In this document: positions 33,492-41,793 of the stretch, in pieces
Position numbering within the stretch: the first letter of the stretch is position 1
How the letters are laid out: every line of letters starts with the position of its first letter
The notes under the pieces: model-generated
Databases searched by the model: none
Told to the model about the DNA's origin: nothing
What the model saw: only the letters and a program-made list of their open reading frames with translations
Made by a program: the position numbers and the translations under genes
DNA from: Myxococcota bacterium
GTDB taxonomy: Bacteria; Myxococcota_A; UBA796; UBA2385
DNA length: 64,000 nucleotides
Assembly (NCBI GenBank): GCA_023150805.1
Contig: JAKLKF010000003.1
Coordinates: 52,722-116,721 of the forward strand
Direction: 5' to 3'

Positions 33492-35716
33492 GAGATGCAC
33501 AGAAGGCCGACCACGTCACGCTTACGACGCTCATTGGACGACTTCGGGAAGGGCGGTTCGTCATCCCCGACTTTCAGCGCGACTTCGAGTGGCGACCCAG
33601 CGACATCCGGGAACTCGTCCGCTCGATCTTTCTCGACTACTACATCGGAAGCTTGCTGCTGTGGAAGGGGAAGTCCGAGAACTTCCAAGCGCTCGCGTGT
33701 GAACCGATCTACGGGTTCGGCGGACGGCAGGACCCAGTCCACATCGTCCTGGACGGTCAGCAGCGGCTGACGGCCATGTACTACGTGTTCCTGGCCCCCG
33801 ATATCCCCCTGCCGAACCGGTCCAACCGCTTCCTCTTTTTTGTGCGCGTCGATCGGTTCATGGCCGAGGACCATGACGATGCGTTCGAGTATGACTGGAC
33901 GCGTAGAGGGGTGAACTTGCTGACCGACCAGGCGGCCCAGTTTGAGAACCATTACTTCCCACTCTCAGTCGTCGGCCAAGGCGGTTGGGAGCTCCCCAAC
34001 TGGGTTCAAGGCTACGAGCGGTTCTGGCGCGACCGCGAAGCGGCCGCCCGTAGTGAAGGCGACGACGAGGCCATGCACGCTGCGGTCCACCATGCCGCCA
34101 ACGCGCGAGCTTTTGGCGAGCACCTCAAGGGCATCACCGAGCAGTACCAGGTCGCCTACATCGAGCTCGACCGGGACCTCGAGATCGACAAGGTCTGCGA
34201 CATCTTCACGCAGATCAACAGCCGCGGCATTCGTCTGGACGTGTTCGACCTCATCAACGCACTCCTCAAGCCACGCGGCCTGCAACTCAAGGCGCTCTGG
34301 CGCGAGGCGGCCTCCCGACTCGACTTCGTGGAGAGCGAGCGGCTCAACGTCTACCTGCTCCAGGTGATGTCGATCCTGCGCCAGGGATACTGCTCGCCGA
34401 AGTATCTGTACTACCTTCTGCCGGGGCAGGAGAAGAAGGTGCGGCAGCCCGACGGGTCCCTCCGGCGCGAGGTGCTGGTGCCCGACATCGTTGACTTCGA
34501 GAAGCGCTGGAACGCCGCCGTCGACGCGATGGAGCATGCCATCGCGCTCTTGAAGCACCCCCAGGAGTTCGGGGCGACCTCGTCGCAATACCTGCCCTAC
34601 GTGTCGATTCTGCCCGTGTTCTCGGCGCTGCAGGCCGCCATCCGCGAGCTGCCCAAGGCCCGGCAGCTCGATGCCCAGCGAAAGCTCCGGCACTGGTACT
34701 GGGCCAGCGTCTTCACGAACCGCTACTCAGGCTCAGTCGAATCCACGGCCGCGCGCGACTTCCTGGATGTGCGGGCCTGGCTGGAGGACGACGCCCAGAC
34801 GCCAGGGCTCATCGCCGAGTTCCAGGCCCGGTTCCGCAGCCTTGACCTCCGGCGGGAGGTAAAGCGCGGCTCGTCCGTCTACAACGGCATCTTCAACCTG
34901 TTGGTCCTGCGCGGCGCACGCGACTGGATGACGGGGAACGTGCCGCAGCACGGCGACCTCGACGATCACCACATCGTCCCAAAGTCATGGGGCAAGGCGC
35001 ACGAGCACCACGCCGTCGTCGACAGCATCCTCAACCGAACCCCGCTGACCGCAGACACCAACCGCAACGTCATCCGGGAGCGGCTGCCCAACGAGTACCT
35101 ACCCGAGCTGATCGCCGAGAGCGGCGAGGCCGCAGTGCGAGCCACGCTGGAGTCCCACTTCATCTCGCCGGCTGCCTTCGACATCCTGCTCCGTGAACCC
35201 TTCACGCCCGACGACTTTGAGGCCTTCCTCGCGGAGCGGCAGCGCACGCTGCAGGACGCGATCGAAGACCTCCTCGTGAAGGAGCGCCTGGACCTGCCGC
35301 CGCGCCTCCGCGAGATTGACGCCCAGTTGGAGGCGGTCGAACTCGCGCTGCGGCAGGTGATCCGGGCGGCGCTGGGCGGCGACCCGGGGCAGTTGCCGCC
35401 GCACGTACGCGTGAAGATCGATGAGCGGCTGCAAGGCGCCGCGAAGCGCAACCCCGCCCTGGACGGCGAGCATTACGCGACGCTGGCCGGTATGCTCGAG
35501 TTTGCTGACCTTCGGGAGCTTCAGGACATCCTGTCGGCAAAGGCGCTCTGGCCCACCTTTCAGGGCCGATTCGCCAGCAAGGAGCTGTTGGCACAGCGGT
35601 TCGGCCAGATCGCGAATCTTCGGAACAGCATTCGCCACAGCCGGAAGGTCGATGAGATCACCCGCAAGGAGGGCGAGGCGGCCATCCTGTGGTTCCAGCA
35701 GGTGGTGGCGGCATGA
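33488..35716 (+). CDS. DUF262/HNH nuclease (GmrSD-like) with C-terminal HEPN-like domain
   Basis: The 742-residue product starts at GTG (GTGA overlap with hsdM). IPDFQRDFEW (26-35) and DGQQR (89-93) are the DUF262 ParB-like NTPase motifs, INSRGIRLDVFDL (243-255) continues that domain, and DDHHIVPKS with the downstream NRTPL/TNRN (491-526) is the DUF1524-type HNH nuclease. Near the end LRNSIRH contains RNxxxH (712-717), the HEPN RNase signature. GmrSD enzymes cut modified phage DNA. Here the gene lies inside the type I operon and overlaps hsdS (ATGA), so it is coexpressed with it. A/T is higher than in hsdM. Confidence 0.85.
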   Translation: MRDAQKADHVTLTTLIGRLREGRFVIPDFQRDFEWRPSDIRELVRSIFLDYYIGSLLLWKGKSENFQALACEPIYGFGGRQDPVHIVLDGQQRLTAMYYVFLAPDIPLPNRSNRFLFFVRVDRFMAEDHDDAFEYDWTRRGVNLLTDQAAQFENHYFPLSVVGQGGWELPNWVQGYERFWRDREAAARSEGDDEAMHAAVHHAANARAFGEHLKGITEQYQVAYIELDRDLEIDKVCDIFTQINSRGIRLDVFDLINALLKPRGLQLKALWREAASRLDFVESERLNVYLLQVMSILRQGYCSPKYLYYLLPGQEKKVRQPDGSLRREVLVPDIVDFEKRWNAAVDAMEHAIALLKHPQEFGATSSQYLPYVSILPVFSALQAAIRELPKARQLDAQRKLRHWYWASVFTNRYSGSVESTAARDFLDVRAWLEDDAQTPGLIAEFQARFRSLDLRREVKRGSSVYNGIFNLLVLRGARDWMTGNVPQHGDLDDHHIVPKSWGKAHEHHAVVDSILNRTPLTADTNRNVIRERLPNEYLPELIAESGEAAVRATLESHFISPAAFDILLREPFTPDDFEAFLAERQRTLQDAIEDLLVKERLDLPPRLREIDAQLEAVELALRQVIRAALGGDPGQLPPHVRVKIDERLQGAAKRNPALDGEHYATLAGMLEFADLRELQDILSAKALWPTFQGRFASKELLAQRFGQIANLRNSIRHSRKVDEITRKEGEAAILWFQQVVAA

Positions 35717-37089
35717 TCGAGGGGCTCGAGCCGTACTCGGAGTATCGCGCAGCGGGCCTGCCCTGGCTGCCAACGATCCCGCGACATTGGAGCGTGGTGC
35801 GTGCCAAGTCCGTGCTAAGATCGGTCGACGTGCGGTCCAAGACCGGGGAGGAAGAGCTCCTGACCGTCTCGTCGGAGCGCGGCGTGGTTCCCAGGCGCAC
35901 GGCCTCCGTGACCATGTTCAAGGCCGAGTCCTACGTCGGGCACAAGCTGTGCTGGCCCGACGACCTCGTGATCAACAGCCTCTGGGCATGGGGACGTGGG
36001 CTGGGCGTGGCCCGAGAGCACGGCATCATCAGCACCGCCTACGGCGTGTACCGTCGCCGGGACCCCAACGAGCTTCACTCTGGGTATCTGCATGAGCTTG
36101 TGCGATCCACGCCATTCCAGTGGGAACTGCAGGTCCGATCCAAGGGGATCTGGATCTCGCGCCTGCAGCTGACCGACGCCTCGTTCCTGGACGCACCGCT
36201 GCCGGTCCCCCCACCCGACGAGCAGGCCGCCATCGTCCGCTTCCTCGACCACGCCGACCGGCGCATCCGGCGCTACATCCGCGCCAAGGAGAAGCTCATC
36301 AAGCTGCTGGAGGAGCAGAAGCAGACCATCATTCACCAAGCCGTGACCCGTGGTCTCGACCCGGGCGTGCCGAAGAAGGAAAGCGGGATTCCCTGGATTG
36401 GTGGTGTCCCGCAGCACTGGCGGATTAGCCGTGTGAAAGGCGAGTTCGCGTCGCTCAACGCCCGACGCGTCCCGCTCAGCAGTACCGAGCGGGGGAAGAT
36501 GACCCTGCGGAGGTACGACTACTACGGAGCTTCCGGGATTATCGACAAGGTCGATGACTTCATTTTCGATGATGAGCTGCTGCTCATCGCAGAAGACGGG
36601 GCCAACTTGGTGCTCAGGAACCTCCCGTTGGCCATCGTTGCGCGTGGTCGGTTTTGGGTGAACAATCACGCGCACATCCTGAAGCCTCGGCGCGGGAACC
36701 TCGACTTCCTCGCGTGCATGATGGAGAGCATCGACTACTCCCCATGGATTACGGGAGCGGCGCAGCCCAAGCTGACCAAGGACCGGCTCATGAGCGTTCA
36801 GCTCGCCGTTCCACCTGCCGCTGAACAAGACGCGATCATGGCCGCCGTTGGACTGAGGACTTCCCATCTTCGGTCATCCCTCGCGGTAGCCAAGAACGAA
36901 GTCGACCTCCTCCGCGAACTCCGCACCCGCCTCATCGCCGACGTCGTCACCGGCCAACTCGACGTGCGCGCCGCCACGGCCGCCCTCCCCGACGAGCCCA
37001 CCGACGACGAGCCCATCGACGACCCCGACGAGCCCCTCGACGACGACCTCGACGCCGATGGCGACGCCCCGGAGGACGAGGACGCATGA
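35713..37089 (+). CDS. hsdS: Type I restriction-modification specificity subunit
   Basis: The 458-residue protein has two target-recognition halves, each starting with the HsdS-type WLPTIPRHW (about 18) and WIGGVPQHW (about 232) segments, and two helical conserved regions (around 185-215 and 385-415) that set spacer length. A Glu/Asp/Pro-rich tail (last 35 residues) is an unusual extra. It defines the split DNA target of the complex. The ATG overlaps the DUF262 stop (ATGA) and its end overlaps the AlbA-like gene (ATGA). The base composition is less GC-rich than in hsdM and hsdR, a sign of exchange of the recognition gene. Confidence 0.9.
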   Translation: MIEGLEPYSEYRAAGLPWLPTIPRHWSVVRAKSVLRSVDVRSKTGEEELLTVSSERGVVPRRTASVTMFKAESYVGHKLCWPDDLVINSLWAWGRGLGVAREHGIISTAYGVYRRRDPNELHSGYLHELVRSTPFQWELQVRSKGIWISRLQLTDASFLDAPLPVPPPDEQAAIVRFLDHADRRIRRYIRAKEKLIKLLEEQKQTIIHQAVTRGLDPGVPKKESGIPWIGGVPQHWRISRVKGEFASLNARRVPLSSTERGKMTLRRYDYYGASGIIDKVDDFIFDDELLLIAEDGANLVLRNLPLAIVARGRFWVNNHAHILKPRRGNLDFLACMMESIDYSPWITGAAQPKLTKDRLMSVQLAVPPAAEQDAIMAAVGLRTSHLRSSLAVAKNEVDLLRELRTRLIADVVTGQLDVRAATAALPDEPTDDEPIDDPDEPLDDDLDADGDAPEDEDA

Positions 37090-38567
37090 CCGCCGACCGC
37101 TCCACCGCGTACCTCCAGGGCCTAGTGCGCGAGCTGTGCAAGCTCCCGCGCGAGACGGAGTGGGTGGAGTTCAAGGCGAACAACGACCACCCGCAGGAGA
37201 TCGGGGAGTACCTCTCGGCCCTTGCCAACGCCGCCGCCCTCGCCGGCAAGACCCGCGCCTGGCTGCTGTGGGGCGTGCGCGACGACGACCACGCCCTGAG
37301 CGGCACCACCTTCGACCCCAGCACCGCGAAGAAGGGCAACGAGGAGCTGGAGAGCTGGCTCCTGCGCCTGCTGGAGCCCCGCATCGACTTCCGCTTCGAC
37401 GCGGTCGAGGTCGAGGGCCAGCGCGTCGTCCTGCTGGAGATCGCCGCCGCGCAGCGCCACCCGGTGCGCTTCTCAGGCGTCGAGTACATCCGGGTCGGCA
37501 CCTACAAGAAGCCGCTCAAGGACTACCCCGAGAAGGAGCGCGCCCTGTGGCGGGTGTTCGACCGGGTGCCCTTCGAGGCGGGGATCGCCGCCCAGCACCT
37601 GTCGTCCTCCGACGTCCTGCGCCTGCTCGACGCGCCGGCATTCTTCGACCTGTTGCGGCAGCCGCTACCGGACGGCCACCAGCACATCCTTGAGGGATTG
37701 GCCGACAACGCGCTGGTGCGGCCCTGCCCCGCGGGCGGATGGGACATCACGAACCTCGGCGCGGTGCTGCTCGCCCACCGGCTGGCCGACTTCCCCGGCC
37801 TGGCGCGGAAGGCGGTGCGCCCCATCTTCTACCGGGGGCGCACGCGCGCAGAGACCGAGCGGGAGCTGGAGGAGCCGCGGGGATACGCCCTGGCGCTGGA
37901 CGCCACCGTGCGGATGGTGATGGCCCGTCTGCCCGCCCGCGAGGTCCTGGAGGGGGCCTTCCAGCGGGCCCGGCCGGACTACCCCGAGCCGGCGGTGCGC
38001 GAGCTGCTCGCCAACGCGCTCATCCACCAGGACTTCACTGTCACCGGCGCCGGGCCCATGGTCGAGGTCTTCGAGGACCGCGTCGAGTTCACCAACCCCG
38101 GTGAGCCGCTGGTCCCCACCGATCGGTTCCTGGACTCGCCCCCACGCACGCGGAACGACGCCCTGGCGAGCACGATGCGCCGCCTCGACCTGTGCGAGGA
38201 GCGTGGCAGCGGCATCGACAAGGTCCTGCTCCACGTCGAGGCGGCGGGCCTGCCAGCGCCCGCCTTCCAGGTGCCCCCGGGCTTCACGCGCGCCGTCCTG
38301 TTCGGCCCCCGCCCCTTGACCACCTTGGGACGACAGGAGCGGGTCCAGATCTGCTACTGGCACGCTTGCCTGCGCTTCCAGCAACACGAGCCCCTGACCA
38401 ACGCGTCCGTGCGCGAGCGCTTCGGGATCTCCTTCACCAACCGGGCCGCCGCTTCGCGGCTGATCCGGGACGCCGTCGAAGCGGGGGTGATCCTGCCTCG
38501 CGATCCCGACGCGGGCCCCGGCCAGATGCAGTACGTCCCATGGTGGGCGGCAGGATCTGCCCGATGA
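37086..38567 (+). CDS. AlbA/Schlafen-like ATP-binding protein
   Basis: The 493-residue protein has an N-terminal AlbA_2/Schlafen-like domain (WVEFKANN at about 24-31, then the YIRVGTYKKP strand), a helical middle, and a C-terminal ATPase-like region (PEPAVRELLANALIHQDF, EFTNPGEP, ERGSGIDKV) as in HATPase_c_4 proteins, ending in a winged helix. Such proteins recur in type I R-M operons, sometimes as accessory regulators or effectors. Its ATG overlaps the hsdS stop. It could be an RNA- or DNA-sensing partner of the complex; the mechanism is not known. Confidence 0.85.
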   Translation: MTADRSTAYLQGLVRELCKLPRETEWVEFKANNDHPQEIGEYLSALANAAALAGKTRAWLLWGVRDDDHALSGTTFDPSTAKKGNEELESWLLRLLEPRIDFRFDAVEVEGQRVVLLEIAAAQRHPVRFSGVEYIRVGTYKKPLKDYPEKERALWRVFDRVPFEAGIAAQHLSSSDVLRLLDAPAFFDLLRQPLPDGHQHILEGLADNALVRPCPAGGWDITNLGAVLLAHRLADFPGLARKAVRPIFYRGRTRAETERELEEPRGYALALDATVRMVMARLPAREVLEGAFQRARPDYPEPAVRELLANALIHQDFTVTGAGPMVEVFEDRVEFTNPGEPLVPTDRFLDSPPRTRNDALASTMRRLDLCEERGSGIDKVLLHVEAAGLPAPAFQVPPGFTRAVLFGPRPLTTLGRQERVQICYWHACLRFQQHEPLTNASVRERFGISFTNRAAASRLIRDAVEAGVILPRDPDAGPGQMQYVPWWAAGSAR

Positions 38568-38577
38568 GCCCCGCCCG

Positions 38578-38688
38578 TGTTGATGGCGTGTTGATCGCCA
38601 GCGCCTCCCGCGGCGTCCGGGGTGACCCAAGGTGTCGTCGGTGTCGCGCTCGACGCGTGCCACCGGGTGTTGACGGGCTGTTGATGCC
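38578..38688. promoter_or_regulatory. Paired TGTTGAT direct repeats upstream of hsdR
   Basis: Two copies of a 21-22 bp unit (38578-38599 and 38668-38688), each TGTTGAYGGSN-TGTTGAT-NGCC, are spaced 90 bp apart in the 157-bp gap before hsdR. Each unit itself holds two TGTTGA boxes. The layout fits binding sites for a controller that delays hsdR, but could also be part of a promoter. No copies were seen upstream of the XRE gene or hsdM. Confidence 0.5.
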
Positions 38689-38724
38689 GACGCGCATGGA
38701 TTGCCTCCCGCCTTGGAGCGTCCC

Positions 38725-41700
38725 ATGAGCACCGACACCTCCGAGAAGGGCCTCGAGGCCCTCATCGTGCGCGCGATGACCGGCCGCACCGACCTCCTCG
38801 CACCGCCCCACCCGGTGACGGACGGCGCGGTCCCGGTGACGGGGGGCACGGGCTGGCTGCTCGGCGATCCGGCCCACTACGACCGCGAGTACTGCATCGA
38901 CCTGGTCCAGCTCCGCGGCTTCCTGCTCGCCACCCAGCCCGAGCTGGTCGAGACCTTCGCGCTGGACACCGACGGACCCACCCGGCGCAAGTTCCTCGCC
39001 CGCCTCCAGGGACAGATCAGCGCCCGCGGCGTGATCGACGTGCTGCGCCACGGGATCAAGCACGGCCCGCAGGACGTCCCCCTGTTCTACGGCACCCCGA
39101 CGCCTGGCAACGCCACCGCCGAGGAGCGCTTCGGCGCCAACCGGTTCAGCGTCACCCGCCAGCTCCGCTACAGCCGGGACGAGACGGCGCTGTCCCTGGA
39201 CCTCGGCCTGTTCCTCAACGGGCTGCCCGTCTTCACCTTCGAGCTGAAGAACAGCCTGACCAAGCAGACCGTCGCCGACGCCATCGAGCAGTATCGCCGC
39301 GACCGCGACCCCCGCGAGAAGCTGTTCGAGTTCGGCCGCTGCGTGGCCCACTTCGCCGTCGACGACGCCGAGGTGCGGTTCTGCACCCACCTCAAGGGCA
39401 AGGGCTCGTGGTTCCTGCCCTTCAACCGCGGGTACAACGACGGCGCCGGCAACCCGCCGAACCCAGAGGGGCTCAAGACCGACTACCTCTGGAAGCGCAT
39501 CCTCACGCCGGCCGGGCTGACCGACATCCTCGAGAACTACGCCCAGGTCGTCGAGCGCAAGGACCCGAAGACCAGGCGGGTGAAGCGCGATCAGATCTTC
39601 CCGCGCTACCACCAGCTCGACGTCTTGCGCCGGCTGCTCGCCGACGCGGGGCAGCACGGGGCTGGCAAGCGATACCTCATCCAGCACAGCGCGGGCAGCG
39701 GCAAGTCGAACTCCATCGCCTGGCTCGCCCACCAGCTCATCGGGCTGCGCAAGGGCGAGCAGCACGTCTTCGACTCGATCATCGTGGTGACCGACCGCCG
39801 GATCCTCGACCAGCAGATCCGCGACTCCATCAAGCAGTTCGCGCAGGTGGGCGCCACCCTCGGCCACGCCGAGCACTCGGGCGACCTGCGGCGCTTCCTG
39901 ACCGCCGGCAAGAAGATCATCATCACCACGGTCCAGAAGTTCCCGTTCATCCTCGACGAGATCGGCAGCGACCACGCCGCGCGCCGCTTCGCCATCCTCA
40001 TCGACGAGGCCCACTCCAGCCAGGGCGGCAAGACCTCGGCGGCCATGTCGCGGGCGCTCGCGGGCATGGAGTCCGACGAGGAGGAGACCACCGAGGACCA
40101 GATCAACAAGATCATGGAGGGGAGGAAGCTGCTGAAGAATGCGAGCTACTTCGCGTTCACCGCCACGCCGAAGAACAAGACGCTGGAGACCTTCGGCACC
40201 GTCATCCCGGGCGAGGTCGACGCCGACGGCGCCCCCCGCCGCCGCGCCTTCCACAGCTACACGATGAAGCAGGCCATCGACGAGGGCTTCATCCTCGACG
40301 TGCTGCGCTACTACACGCCGGTCCAGAGCTACTACAAGCTCGTGAAGACGGTCGAGGGCGACCCCGAGTTCGACACGAAGAAGGCCCAGAAGAAGCTGCG
40401 CCGCTACGTCGAGAGCCACGAGCACGCGATCCGGCTCAAGGCCGAGATCATGGTCGACCACTTCCACGACCAGGTGCTGCTACAGAACAAGATCGGCGGC
40501 AAGGCCCGCGCGATGGTCGTCTGCAACGGCATCGAGCGCGCCATCCAGTACTTCCTGGCCTTCCGCGCCTACCTGGTCGAGCGCAAGAGCCCCTACCAGG
40601 CCATCGTTGCCTTCTCGGGCGAGCACGAGCTCGACGGCAAGAAGGAGACCGAGGCGACGCTCAACGGCTTCCCCTCCGGTGACATCGCCGACCGCATCCA
40701 GGAGGACCCGTACCGGTTCCTCATCTGCGCGGACAAGTTCCAGACCGGCTACGACGAGCCGCTGCTGCACACCATGTACGTGGACAAGACGCTGGCCGGC
40801 GTGAAGGCCGTGCAGACGCTGTCGCGGCTGAACCGCGCGCACCCGCAGAAGCACGACGTGTTCGTGCTGGACTTCATGAACGACACCGAGGCCATCCGCG
40901 CCTCGTTCGAGCCCTTCTACCGGACCACCGTGCTGTCCGGCGAGACCGACCCGAACAAGCTGCACGACCTCAAGGACGCGCTCGACGCCCGGCAGGTCTA
41001 CGACCCGTCGCAGGTGGAGGAGCTGGTCGCGCGCTACCTCGGCGGCGCGGATCGCGACCAGCTCGACCCCATCCTGGACGCCTGCGTGGCCGCCTACGAC
41101 CAGGAGCTCGACGAGGACGGCCAGATCGACTTCAAGGGCAAGGCCAAGGCCTTCGCGCGCACCTACGCCTTCCTGTCGGCCATCCTGCCGTACTCGAACG
41201 TGGAGTGGGAGAAGCTTTCGATCTTCCTAAATTTTCTCATCCCCAAGCTGCCCGCGCCCGAGGAGGAGGACCTGTCGAAGGGCATCCTCGAGTCCATCGA
41301 CATGGACAGCTACCGCACGGAGAAGCAGGCCACGATGAAGCTCGTCCTGGCCGACGAGGACGGCGAGGTCGACCCGGTGCCCGTGTCCGGCGGCGGCCGG
41401 AAGCCCGAGCCCGAGCTCGACCGCCTGTCGAACATCCTCAAGGCCTTCAACGAGCACTTCGGCAACATCCCCTGGCAGGACGCCGACCGCGTGCGGAAGC
41501 TGATCACCGAGGAGATCCCGCAGCGCGTGGCCCAGGACGTGGCCTACCAGAACGCCCGGAAGAACTCCGACAAGCAGAACGCGCGGATCGAGCACGACAA
41601 GGCGCTGCTGCGCGTGATCCTCGGGCTGATGAAGGACGACACCGAGCTGTTCAAGCAGTTCACCGACAACCCCGGGTTCAAGCGGTGGCTGTCGGACATG

Positions 41701-41739
41701 GTGTTCAACGAGACCTATGATGCGCCGGAGGCGGCGTGA
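38725..41739 (+). CDS. hsdR: Type I restriction endonuclease/translocase subunit
   Basis: The 1004-residue protein has the HsdR order of domains. The nuclease site has D159, E173 and K175 (FELKN, PD-ExK type); the superfamily 2 motor has Walker A SAGSGKSN (322-329), DEAH (427-430) and FAFTATPKN; a C-terminal helical region assembles with HsdM/HsdS. It translocates DNA and cuts far from the site. A TTGGAGCG ribosome binding site lies before the ATG. It has its own gap and repeats upstream, so it may be expressed later than the methyltransferase, as protects a new host. Confidence 0.94.
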   Translation: MSTDTSEKGLEALIVRAMTGRTDLLAPPHPVTDGAVPVTGGTGWLLGDPAHYDREYCIDLVQLRGFLLATQPELVETFALDTDGPTRRKFLARLQGQISARGVIDVLRHGIKHGPQDVPLFYGTPTPGNATAEERFGANRFSVTRQLRYSRDETALSLDLGLFLNGLPVFTFELKNSLTKQTVADAIEQYRRDRDPREKLFEFGRCVAHFAVDDAEVRFCTHLKGKGSWFLPFNRGYNDGAGNPPNPEGLKTDYLWKRILTPAGLTDILENYAQVVERKDPKTRRVKRDQIFPRYHQLDVLRRLLADAGQHGAGKRYLIQHSAGSGKSNSIAWLAHQLIGLRKGEQHVFDSIIVVTDRRILDQQIRDSIKQFAQVGATLGHAEHSGDLRRFLTAGKKIIITTVQKFPFILDEIGSDHAARRFAILIDEAHSSQGGKTSAAMSRALAGMESDEEETTEDQINKIMEGRKLLKNASYFAFTATPKNKTLETFGTVIPGEVDADGAPRRRAFHSYTMKQAIDEGFILDVLRYYTPVQSYYKLVKTVEGDPEFDTKKAQKKLRRYVESHEHAIRLKAEIMVDHFHDQVLLQNKIGGKARAMVVCNGIERAIQYFLAFRAYLVERKSPYQAIVAFSGEHELDGKKETEATLNGFPSGDIADRIQEDPYRFLICADKFQTGYDEPLLHTMYVDKTLAGVKAVQTLSRLNRAHPQKHDVFVLDFMNDTEAIRASFEPFYRTTVLSGETDPNKLHDLKDALDARQVYDPSQVEELVARYLGGADRDQLDPILDACVAAYDQELDEDGQIDFKGKAKAFARTYAFLSAILPYSNVEWEKLSIFLNFLIPKLPAPEEEDLSKGILESIDMDSYRTEKQATMKLVLADEDGEVDPVPVSGGGRKPEPELDRLSNILKAFNEHFGNIPWQDADRVRKLITEEIPQRVAQDVAYQNARKNSDKQNARIEHDKALLRVILGLMKDDTELFKQFTDNPGFKRWLSDMVFNETYDAPEAA

Positions 41740-41793
41740 CCTGTGGCAGCTGGACTGTTGGAGCCTGCCGACCCTCCTCGCCGGAGCACGCAA

